A stretch of 7,649 nucleotides of DNA from Actinomycetota bacterium (lineage in GTDB: Bacteria; Actinomycetota; Actinomycetes; Actinomycetales; Microbacteriaceae), in assembly GCA_009704225.1 (NCBI GenBank), contig WLEN01000029.1, forward strand, positions 1-7,649, given 5' to 3'. Position numbers and translations under genes: made by a program. This document shows, piece by piece, positions 1 through 5,762 of the stretch (its first letter is position 1; the number at the start of each line of letters is the position of its first letter). The notes under the pieces are model-generated. The model did not search any database and was not told the origin of the DNA. It was given only the letters and a program-made list of their open reading frames with translations.

Positions 1-189
1 GAAGCGGCGAGCAAGTTCCCCCAGTTGGCCGCCGACGTCGCCGCACGCATGATGGTTGATGCCATCGAGAACAACACTCCGCGGATTACAACCGGTCAGG
101 ACGCGAAAACGATGGACATACTGTCTCGCCTCAACCCTGTGTGGGCCGCCGGCGTCATCTACAAGCAGATGAAGTCTTTACTCGGCTAA
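1..189 (+). CDS. Short-chain dehydrogenase/reductase (SDR), C-terminal fragment
   Basis: The first 62 codons of the window form an open frame ending at TAA (187-189); the start lies upstream. The residues read like the tail of a classical NAD(P)-dependent SDR of the kind common in actinobacteria. There is an amphipathic stretch (AADVAARMMVDAIENNTPRI), then a TTGQDAKTMDILSRLNP segment that matches the usual 'G.DA..MD.L.RL.P' ending, and a basic, hydrophobic tail (IYKQMKSLLG). The catalytic Tyr-x-x-x-Lys and the Rossmann glycine motif would lie outside the window, so neither activity nor substrate can be judged. The channel gene follows 42 bases downstream on the same strand, so co-transcription is possible. 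Family assignment is moderately confident; specificity is unknown. Confidence 0.7.
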   Translation, partial: EAASKFPQLAADVAARMMVDAIENNTPRITTGQDAKTMDILSRLNPVWAAGVIYKQMKSLLG

Positions 190-231
190 ACCGCGTTTTC
201 CGGAAATGCCTAAAAGTGAGAGAATTTGCGG

Positions 232-1122
232 GTGAGTACATCCAGCACTGAACGTCGCATCCGAAACGCCGACGGAGAATGGGAACACATCGCGCCGTAT
301 CGAGTGCTGTGGATTGCCAAAATCGTCTATAGCGGGCCATTCGAACTTTTCGTCGCGTCGGTGATTGCCATTAATGCACTGTTTCTTGCGATTCTCACGA
401 TGCCGGACATTTCGCCGGCGACTCGGGCGGCCGCCATCGCCATCGACAACATTGCCATGGGGATTTATGTTGCCGAACTCGTGGTGCGAATCCTGTCTTA
501 CGGAAAGAAGCCGTGGCACTTTTTCCGTCACGGCTGGAACATTTTTGATTTCATCGTGGTCGGGCTCGCACCATTGGCGGCAGGACAAACCGTCATCTTG
601 CGACTCTTGAGGCTCTTGCGCCTTTTGCGAATATTCCGGTTCCTGCCCGAAGTGCGGATTCTCTTCGCGTCGATTGTGAAGAGCATCCCTCCGCTTTTCA
701 GCATGTCCGTCCTCATCGGTCTTCTGCTGTTTCTTTACGGAATGGCGGGAACCTATCTATTCGGGACGATGCTGTCCGAATCGTGGGGTCACATTGGACG
801 CAGCTTAAAGTCGCTGTTCATTCTTCTGACGCTCGAAAATTTCCCCATTTATCTCGACGAGGCGATGGCCATCAGCCCTTTCGCACTGCCATTTTTCTTG
901 TCGTATGTGTTCTTTGTCGTCTTCACGATTCTCAACGTACTGATTGGAATTGTGCTCAACGCGATGGACGAAGCCCGGGCCGAGGCACGTGTTCAGGTCG
1001 ACCAAAAAGCCGCACTCACAGAGTTGTCTGCACTCGTCGATGTGATCAGTGCCGACGGGAAAATCACCGACGCCGAAATTATCCAACTACGGTCGGAAAT
1101 CGACCGGTTGCGGAACGGGTAA
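232..1122 (+). CDS. Voltage-gated cation (sodium-type) channel, single six-helix domain
   Basis: This is a 296-residue ion transport protein with the layout of bacterial voltage-gated sodium channels (BacNav). Visible parts are S1 (about 36-57), S2 (68-88), S3 with the N-x-F-D-F motif (102-117), an S4 voltage sensor with five arginines at every third position (124, 127, 130, 133, 136), S5 (156-178), a pore loop with filter TLENFP (200-205), S6 (218-245) and a charged C-terminal tail likely to form the tetramer coiled coil. The family forms homotetramers in the cytoplasmic membrane and gates Na+ or Ca2+ in response to voltage. I chose GTG at 232 because the purine-rich GTGAGAGA (215-222) sits at normal Shine-Dalgarno distance from it; an in-frame TTG at 226 would add two residues but leave almost no spacer. 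The filter differs from the common TLESW. Channel identity is confident; ion selectivity is not. Confidence 0.88.
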   Translation: MSTSSTERRIRNADGEWEHIAPYRVLWIAKIVYSGPFELFVASVIAINALFLAILTMPDISPATRAAAIAIDNIAMGIYVAELVVRILSYGKKPWHFFRHGWNIFDFIVVGLAPLAAGQTVILRLLRLLRLLRIFRFLPEVRILFASIVKSIPPLFSMSVLIGLLLFLYGMAGTYLFGTMLSESWGHIGRSLKSLFILLTLENFPIYLDEAMAISPFALPFFLSYVFFVVFTILNVLIGIVLNAMDEARAEARVQVDQKAALTELSALVDVISADGKITDAEIIQLRSEIDRLRNG

Positions 1123-1182
1123 CAGACACCAAAACCCTCTGATGGAGATGACGACACTTGTTGCCGCCAGCAATTTGTGTTG

Positions 1183-1833
1183 CTAGCCGTGACGTCCCGT
1201 TGCCCCGGTCGGGCCTGCCGCGCCCGCTGACCCGGTCAAACCCGTCGGACCAGCGATGCCTTGCTCCCCTGTCGCGCCAGTTTGGCCTGTTTTACCTGTT
1301 TCACCTGCAGACCCGGTTTCGCCAATCGCTCCGGCAGGCCCGGCCGCTCCGGCAGGCCCGGCCGCTCCTGTGGCTCCTCTGTTCTTGTTGCGAGGGCGAA
1401 GAATGTCCCAAAGGTAGACCAGGAAAATCGGCAGGATGATATCGGTGACCATGAAAATTGGATATTGAATCAAATACCCCGTGTACCACAGTCCTTTTTG
1501 CAAATAGAGCGTCACGTGGCTCAAAATTAACGACAACGGCCACAACAATCCGACGAACGGCAGGAACGAAACTAGTTTCGATGATCCTGCGGCGTACCTC
1601 ACCAGAATCACAGCTGGGCCGAAGAGCAAGAGCACCCAAGCGAACGACGAGACAGACAATTCAAACGCACGAAGCCCGTCGCCTTCCGCCAACGGGTTGA
1701 ACAGAAAGAACCGGGGGAAGGTCAAAACGACCGTCGCGACGAATAGCGAAATGAAAACACCGATTCCTCCCACCGTCAATCGGTGACTAATTTTGGAATG
1801 GTCTTCTTGCGGAGCAAAGTGCATTTCCATCAT
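1183..1833 (-). CDS. Four-helix membrane protein with C-terminal collagen-like Gly-X-Y tail
   Basis: This 216-residue protein has two parts. Residues 1-145 hold four predicted transmembrane helices (about 21-45, 60-80, 87-110, 117-145) with no family I recognise. Residues 153-216 are 21 uninterrupted Gly-X-Y triplets plus a terminal Gly, rich in Ala and Thr (GAT, GET, GPA), and the protein stops within the repeat with no head domain or sortase motif. Basic residues in the TM2-TM3 loop (RY...SSK) and right after TM4 (RPRNKNR), with an acidic TM1-TM2 loop, predict both ends in the cytoplasm by the positive-inside rule. That is unexpected for a collagen-like tail. ATG at 1833 is preceded by AAAGGA at suitable spacing. 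The gene starts 25 bases after the larger collagen gene on the same strand, so it is probably the second gene of a bicistron. Function unknown; collagen-like triple helices form trimers, so self-assembly or pairing with its neighbour is possible. Confidence 0.8.
   Translation of the reverse strand: MMEMHFAPQEDHSKISHRLTVGGIGVFISLFVATVVLTFPRFFLFNPLAEGDGLRAFELSVSSFAWVLLLFGPAVILVRYAAGSSKLVSFLPFVGLLWPLSLILSHVTLYLQKGLWYTGYLIQYPIFMVTDIILPIFLVYLWDILRPRNKNRGATGAAGPAGAAGPAGAIGETGSAGETGKTGQTGATGEQGIAGPTGLTGSAGAAGPTGATGRHG
1331..1366 (-). repeat. 18-bp tandem duplication in the collagen tail (GAAGPA)
   Basis: Two perfect adjacent copies of CCGGCAGGCCCGGCCGCT (+ strand) lie at 1331-1348 and 1349-1366. 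They encode Ala/Pro-rich Gly-X-Y hexapeptides near the start of the collagen tail. The unit length equals that of the repeat in the neighbouring collagen gene, although the sequence differs. Confidence 0.88.
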
Positions 1834-1858
1834 GATTTTTCCTTTGAATAGGGTGCTG

Positions 1859-3262
1859 TTAAGGTGCTATTTCGTAGGTGCCGGAGATGTAAAAAGTGAC
1901 GCCTTGATTCAGGCTTATTGGCGAGTTCGCGTCCATCGGCACGTCTTGGTTGCCTGATTGATAAATCAATCGGATCAATGTGGAGCCTGGTTCGGTGTCT
2001 CCATAGATTGAATAGTGGTTGTCATGTCCACCGTCGTGTAGCCCACCATCGCGGAATATGTAGTTTTGAAGCGGTGGGAACGGCAGTCTGAGCGTGTAGC
2101 TGCCCGAGCCGAAATCTCCGACATTGGCGGCATTCACAAAAATCCGAAAGTGCACAAGATTCCCATTTCGGATATAAGCCGCGGAATCAGCGTCATTAGG
2201 TGCCGCCAGACCGGTTCCCGCCCATTCTGGGTCATACCCAACCGAGACGCCCGCGGGACCCGCGGGACCCGTTTCGCCTTGTGGCCCCCGGGCGCCAGTT
2301 TCGCCTTGTGGTCCTGCAGGCCCCACCTGGCCCATTTCGCCTGGTTCTCCGGTAGCTCCTGTTTCGCCTTGCGGCCCCGGGGGTCCTTGAGGCCCAACCG
2401 ATCCCGTCAGGCCCATCGGTCCAATCTCACCCTGTAGACCGGGCAGACCGGTTAGACCTTGGGGTCCGGTTTCGCCGGTTGCACCAGACTCACCGACCAG
2501 CCCCTGGGGGCCAATCGGGCCCATCGGTCCTGTTTCGCCAACTAACCCTTGAGGGCCAGTCGCTCCGTCAACACCATTGATCCCGTCAACACCATTGATC
2601 CCGTCAACACCATTGATCCCGTCAACACCATTCGTTCCGTCGGCGCCCGCATCACCAGTTAAGCCCATCGGCCCGATCTCTCCCGTTGCACCAGTATCGC
2701 CGGTTAGCCCTTGAGGCCCAGGTTCGCCCGTCAAACCGATTGGTCCAACATCTCCGGCCGGTCCGACGGCACCGGTTTCACCTGTCGCACCCATAGGTCC
2801 CGTTTTCCCATCTAGGCCTTGGATTCCTTGAGCTCCGGTTAACCCGATTTCGCCCCTCGGCCCCGTTTCTCCTTCGGGACCGGGCTCGCCGGGCTCGCCA
2901 GGCGCGCCGGTCCCACCTGTTGCGCCAGATTGGCCCGAGTCACCAGTGGCTCCGGGCTCACCGGACCCCCCCACTGTTCCAGGATCACCCGACGGCCCTT
3001 GCGGACCGACCAAACCAAACGAACCGATCAGACCAACCGGCCCAGTAAGTCCTTCGTCGCTGAGATCGGGGGTCACGGTACCGCCTTGTGGCCCGGCTGC
3101 GACGGAAACCGGCCCAGGTGGACCCGTGACAAAGGCGGGCAACGCGGCGGAAGCCGCAAATCCGGATAGCACTAAAACTGACGCTGTTGAAAGGATGAGT
3201 GTAGTCGGAAGCAACGCTGCGCCCGCGACAACGATTTGAGGTTCAAATCCAATCAACTTCAC
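1859..3262 (-). CDS. Secreted collagen-like protein with tail-fibre-like C-terminal head
   Basis: This is a 467-residue protein. Residues 1-39 look like a signal peptide: a long hydrophobic stretch (10-35) ending in ASA before Ala40, though the N-terminal end is barely positive (K2, E7). A linker (40-70) precedes 89 uninterrupted Gly-X-Y triplets (71-337). The stalk is strongly acidic, about 29 Asp/Glu against 3 Lys/Arg by my count, with frequent GET, GLT, GAT and GPQ triplets. The last 130 residues are beta-rich ([35 protein letters not shown]) and resemble heads of phage tail fibres and similar trimeric fibres, which would serve as trimer nucleus or binding tip. I see no cysteine and no LPxTG-type anchor, so it is released or held otherwise. 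The start is GTG at 3262; the in-frame stop upstream at 3293-3295 limits alternatives, and no clear Shine-Dalgarno is visible. Likely role is a surface or extracellular fibre; the ligand is unknown. Confidence 0.85.
   Translation of the reverse strand: MKLIGFEPQIVVAGAALLPTTLILSTASVLVLSGFAASAALPAFVTGPPGPVSVAAGPQGGTVTPDLSDEGLTGPVGLIGSFGLVGPQGPSGDPGTVGGSGEPGATGDSGQSGATGGTGAPGEPGEPGPEGETGPRGEIGLTGAQGIQGLDGKTGPMGATGETGAVGPAGDVGPIGLTGEPGPQGLTGDTGATGEIGPMGLTGDAGADGTNGVDGINGVDGINGVDGINGVDGATGPQGLVGETGPMGPIGPQGLVGESGATGETGPQGLTGLPGLQGEIGPMGLTGSVGPQGPPGPQGETGATGEPGEMGQVGPAGPQGETGARGPQGETGPAGPAGVSVGYDPEWAGTGLAAPNDADSAAYIRNGNLVHFRIFVNAANVGDFGSGSYTLRLPFPPLQNYIFRDGGLHDGGHDNHYSIYGDTEPGSTLIRLIYQSGNQDVPMDANSPISLNQGVTFYISGTYEIAP
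2565..2632 (-). repeat. 18-bp tandem repeat in collagen gene (hexapeptide GINGVD)
   Basis: Three perfect consecutive copies of an 18-base unit (CCGTCAACACCATTGATC on the + strand) span 2565-2618, with a fourth copy matching for 14 bases to 2632. On the coding strand each unit encodes two Gly-X-Y triplets, Gly-Ile-Asn-Gly-Val-Asp, giving residues 212-232. Identity at every base, including third codon positions, points to recent duplication rather than protein-level selection alone. Such units could expand or contract by slippage or recombination without breaking the frame. Confidence 0.9.
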
Positions 3263-3416
3263 ATCTTCACGATAGTCGAAAAAAGAGAATGCTCATTTTT
3301 CTAAACTCGGTGAAAGTGATGGCTTCTTTGACTTCAGCCTCACAAACAATAATTGCGACCGTATGCTCGACGTAGAGCTCGGCGATAATCCTTAAACCAA
3401 CGCCTAGGAGGCAACG
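3263..3416. promoter_or_regulatory. Divergent intergenic region between collagen unit and DUF427/importer genes
   Basis: These 154 bases separate the divergent starts at 3262 (-) and 3417 (+) and should contain promoters for both directions. On the + strand, GATAAT at 3384-3389 is a fair -10 candidate 27 bases before the start codon, but no good -35 sits 17 bases upstream. TTGACT at 3328-3333 is a good -35 hexamer whose best partner, AATAAT at 3348-3353, is only 14 bases away. On the - strand, TATCGT (3269-3274) fits the loose TAnnnT form six bases before the GTG, which would make a leaderless transcript, but its -35 is poor. I saw no convincing operator or long inverted repeat here. All promoter positions are tentative. 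Confidence 0.4.
3406..3411 (+). promoter_or_regulatory. Strong Shine-Dalgarno of the DUF427 gene
   Basis: A perfect AGGAGG lies five bases before ATG 3417. It is the strongest ribosome binding site in the window and fixes the start of the 95-residue protein. By contrast, the ATPase gene that follows has none. Confidence 0.8.
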
Positions 3417-3704
3417 ATGTATGTGGCGACATGGAACGGTGCAGTCATTGCACAATCAGACAAGACGATCGAAATCGAAGGAAACCAATATTTTCCAATG
3501 GATAGTGTCGACTCCGCGTTCCTCGTCGATTCGGACACCACGTCGACGTGCTCGTGGAAAGGTCTCGCGAACTACTACTCGCTAAACGTGAATGGCGATG
3601 TCAACACCGATGCGGTCTGGGTCTACCGCGACCCCAAGGACGCCGCCAAAGAAATCGCCAATTACGTGGCGTTCTGGCGTGGAGTAACGGTCAGCGCCGC
3701 CTGA
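3417..3704 (+). CDS. DUF427 family protein
   Basis: This 95-residue soluble protein matches the DUF427 family in length and motifs: WNGAVIAQSD near the start, EGNQYFP (21-27), the conserved Cys-x-Trp-Lys-Gly (CSWKG, 45-49), NYYSLNVNG (52-60), AVWVYRDPK (66-74) and the closing VAFWRGV (84-90). Members are small single-domain proteins found widely in actinobacteria and proteobacteria; their biochemical role is not established, so none is given here. It starts at ATG with a perfect AGGAGG. Its stop lies 21 bases before the osmoprotectant ATPase start on the same strand, with no obvious promoter between, so it is probably the first gene of that transcript. A functional link with osmoprotectant uptake is inference only. 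Confidence 0.9.
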   Translation: MYVATWNGAVIAQSDKTIEIEGNQYFPMDSVDSAFLVDSDTTSTCSWKGLANYYSLNVNGDVNTDAVWVYRDPKDAAKEIANYVAFWRGVTVSAA

Positions 3705-3725
3705 CCTTAGCTTCGGCGTTCCCAC

Positions 3726-4442
3726 GTGATTGAATTCGACCGCGTCTCAAAGAAGTACGGCAAAACCGCCGCACTAGCCGATTTCTCGTTGTCGGCTCCG
3801 ACGGCAAAAATCACGGTGTTGATGGGGCTTTCGGGTTCGGGGAAAACAACGATCATCCGAATGGTCAACAAAATGGTGACGCCGACCTCGGGGACCGTGT
3901 CAATCGACGGGTCAGACGTTGCCGGCCTCGATGCGGTCACGCTGCGCCGCACGATTGGCTATGTCATGCAGGAAGTTGGCCTGCTCCCCCACAAAACGGT
4001 GCTCGACAACGTCACCCTTATCGCCCGGATTGCTGGTCAGACACCAGATGTCGCCCGTAGCAATGCGACTGAAATGCTGACGATGGTGGGGATCGACGAG
4101 CAATTCTTCAGCAGATACCCCCAGCAACTATCGGGCGGTCAACAACAACGCGTTGGGGTTGCTCGAGCTCTCGCCATTAAACCCAACATCCTTCTCATGG
4201 ACGAACCATTTGGGGCGGTCGACCCAATTGTGCGAGAAGAACTACAAGACGAAATGTGTCGCATTCAGCGAGAACTCGGTCTCACCATCATGTTTGTCAC
4301 ACACGATCGCCACGAGGCACTGAAGATTGCCGATCAGTTGGTTGTTCTGTCGGGAGGCGGACACATTGAACAAGCCGGCTCACCGTCCGAGTTGGTGGAG
4401 AAGCCCGCTAACGCGTTTGTTCGAAAGATTCTCGGCCTCTGA
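3726..4442 (+). CDS. opuCA: Osmoprotectant ABC importer, ATP-binding protein (OpuCA/ProV type, no CBS domains)
   Basis: This 238-residue ATPase would power import of quaternary amine or similar osmoprotectants from the cytoplasmic face of the membrane. It has every nucleotide-binding motif: Walker A GLSGSGKT (34-41), Q-loop Gln82, signature LSGGQ (135-139), Walker B ILLMDE (155-160), D-loop AVD (164-166) and switch His193 (VTHD). The segment MQEVGLLPHKTV after the Q-loop is typical of the ProV/OpuCA branch. It ends right after the ABC domain, whereas many relatives run to nearly 400 residues with paired CBS domains. GTG 3726 is effectively the only usable start, since an in-frame TAG lies at 3708-3710; no Shine-Dalgarno precedes it, so translation may depend on coupling to the DUF427 gene. 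Its TGA shares one base with the next gene's ATG. The permeases and binding protein downstream support the substrate class; the exact substrate is not readable from sequence. Confidence 0.9.
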   Translation: MIEFDRVSKKYGKTAALADFSLSAPTAKITVLMGLSGSGKTTIIRMVNKMVTPTSGTVSIDGSDVAGLDAVTLRRTIGYVMQEVGLLPHKTVLDNVTLIARIAGQTPDVARSNATEMLTMVGIDEQFFSRYPQQLSGGQQQRVGVARALAIKPNILLMDEPFGAVDPIVREELQDEMCRIQRELGLTIMFVTHDRHEALKIADQLVVLSGGGHIEQAGSPSELVEKPANAFVRKILGL

Positions 4443-5083
4443 TGGATTGGTTTATTGCCAACTGGACTTTTGTTGCAGGATTAGCCGCCATGCATCTCAG
4501 CGTTTCCGTTGTTCCAATCGCCGTCGGCGCTTTCCTCGCCATCGTCTTCACCCGCATCACGCCGCCTCGTTGGTCGAACACCGCCCGAGGAGCTCTTGGC
4601 GCGATCTATGCGATTCCCTCTCTCGCCCTATTTGTGACGCTTCCCGCGCTCATCGGGACTGACTTCACCGGACCGACGAACGTCGTCATTGCCCTCACCA
4701 TCTATGCCATCGCCTCGATGTATTTCTCAGCGCACGATGCGTTCAACCAGGTTCCGCGACCTACGGTTTCGAACGCGGAGTCCATGGGCATGAACCCCCG
4801 GCAGATTTTTGTCCATGTTGAACTTCCGATGGCGGTACCCGGACTAATCGCCGGATTGAGGGTGACCGCAGCCAGCATCATTTCCATAGCCTCAATCGGG
4901 GCAGTCGTTGGCGTTCGCAACCTCGGGTATCTCTTTATCGATGGTTTCCAACGAAAAATCCCCGAGGAAATCATCACCGGTGTTCTCGCAATCTTTGTCA
5001 TAGCTCTCACTCTCGACGCGGGCTTGTGGCTCGTCGGACGGATGTTGACGCGCTGGCGTTTCATCAAGGTCGAGCATGCTTGA
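4442..5083 (+). CDS. opuCB: Osmoprotectant ABC importer, permease subunit 1
   Basis: This 213-residue integral membrane protein is of the binding-protein-dependent transporter (BPD_transp_1) type. Hydrophobic helices lie at about 10-36, 50-72, 79-97, 135-158 and 178-200. The cytoplasmic EAA loop that docks on the ATPase is clear: AESMGMNPRQIF followed by VELPMAVPGLIAG (112-138), with the invariant Gly116. The length and the short N-terminal part fit OpuCB/YehW-like permeases. It starts at ATG 4442 in a TGATG junction with the ATPase gene and overlaps the next permease by eight bases, so all are expected to be made in fixed ratio by translational coupling. It probably forms a heterodimeric channel with the next gene's product. 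Confidence 0.88.
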   Translation: MDWFIANWTFVAGLAAMHLSVSVVPIAVGAFLAIVFTRITPPRWSNTARGALGAIYAIPSLALFVTLPALIGTDFTGPTNVVIALTIYAIASMYFSAHDAFNQVPRPTVSNAESMGMNPRQIFVHVELPMAVPGLIAGLRVTAASIISIASIGAVVGVRNLGYLFIDGFQRKIPEEIITGVLAIFVIALTLDAGLWLVGRMLTRWRFIKVEHA

Positions 5084-5762
5084 ATTCGGTGAATTAGGTG
5101 CCTGGTTTTCGAACACTGAAAATTGGGAAGGCCGCTACGGGTTGTGGAACCTCATTTCGGAACACCTCGGTCTCACGTTTCTGGCAATAATTGTTGCGGC
5201 GATCGTCGCGATTCCGCTCGGCGTGGCAATCGGGCACTACGGCCGCGGTGAGCTGTTTGTCATGGGGCTGGGTTCAGTCTCGCGTGCCATTCCGACGATG
5301 GGACTGCTCTTTGCTCTCGTACTGGTGATGGGAATCGAGTATCGAGAATTGTCCGTTGTGCTCGCGCTCGCGGCCATCGCATTTCCGCCGCTCATCGCGG
5401 GTGCATTTTCGGGCGTCACGACCATCCCGCCGTGGATTCGAGATTCAGCAACCGCTCAAGGCATGACAGCGTGGCAACTATTGCGGCACGTGGAAATTCC
5501 GCTCGCATCGGCGTCGATTATTGGCGGATTTCGAATCGCATATATCCAGGTGGTCTCGACCGTTGTTCTCGCACCGCTGGTGGGAATTGGCGGTGTTGGT
5601 TTTGGAATCATTCAAGGACTGGCGTTGCGCAACTTTCCACAAGTGACAGCAAGTTCGATTGTCATCATCATGGTCACCATCGCGGGTGATCGCCTCTTTG
5701 GGTTGGCGCAACAATTTGCGAACGCTAGATTGGAATCACCTCAACGTTTGGAGCAGCCATGA
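5076..5762 (+). CDS. opuCD: Osmoprotectant ABC importer, permease subunit 2
   Basis: This is the second permease, 228 residues, of the same family but clearly diverged from the first. It has a longer hydrophilic N-terminus (1-30, including NTENWEGRYG), which is characteristic of the OpuCD/YehY partner, then helices at about 31-54, 62-87, 92-113, 145-168 and 190-210. The EAA loop is DSATAQGMTAWQLLRHVEIP (123-142) with Gly129. The AIPTMGLLFAL segment (71-81) is typical of this group. ATG 5076 lies inside the preceding gene (ATGCTTGA, eight-base overlap), and its stop overlaps the lipoprotein start (ATGA, four bases). It should pair with the first permease to form the membrane channel. Confidence 0.88.
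   Translation: MLEFGELGAWFSNTENWEGRYGLWNLISEHLGLTFLAIIVAAIVAIPLGVAIGHYGRGELFVMGLGSVSRAIPTMGLLFALVLVMGIEYRELSVVLALAAIAFPPLIAGAFSGVTTIPPWIRDSATAQGMTAWQLLRHVEIPLASASIIGGFRIAYIQVVSTVVLAPLVGIGGVGFGIIQGLALRNFPQVTASSIVIIMVTIAGDRLFGLAQQFANARLESPQRLEQP

Noticed and set aside
1169..1184. Small inverted repeat AGCAA-N6-TTGCT at the end of the collagen unit
   Set aside because: Only five pairs, overlapping the stop codon, with no T-run; a nearby competing pairing is equally good.
1183..1200. Possible truncation of the smaller collagen gene at its stop codon
   Set aside because: Reading past the TAG toward 1123 shows no further Gly-X-Y pattern, so a simple nonsense mutation is not supported.
2066..2437. 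Open frames on the + strand across the collagen genes (also 1158-1439, 1261-1530, 2930-3169, 2946-3239)
   Set aside because: They are antisense readings of the Gly-X-Y repeats, rich in Arg, Pro and Ser without domain character; the - strand frames have a perfect triplet pattern.
2565..2632. Regular short repeats as a possible CRISPR or regulatory iteron array
   Set aside because: There are no spacers; units are directly adjacent, 18 bases long and in frame with Gly-X-Y coding.
3267..3455. 62-codon - strand frame starting inside the DUF427 gene
   Set aside because: It overlaps the DUF427 start and the intergenic region and shows no motif or ribosome site.
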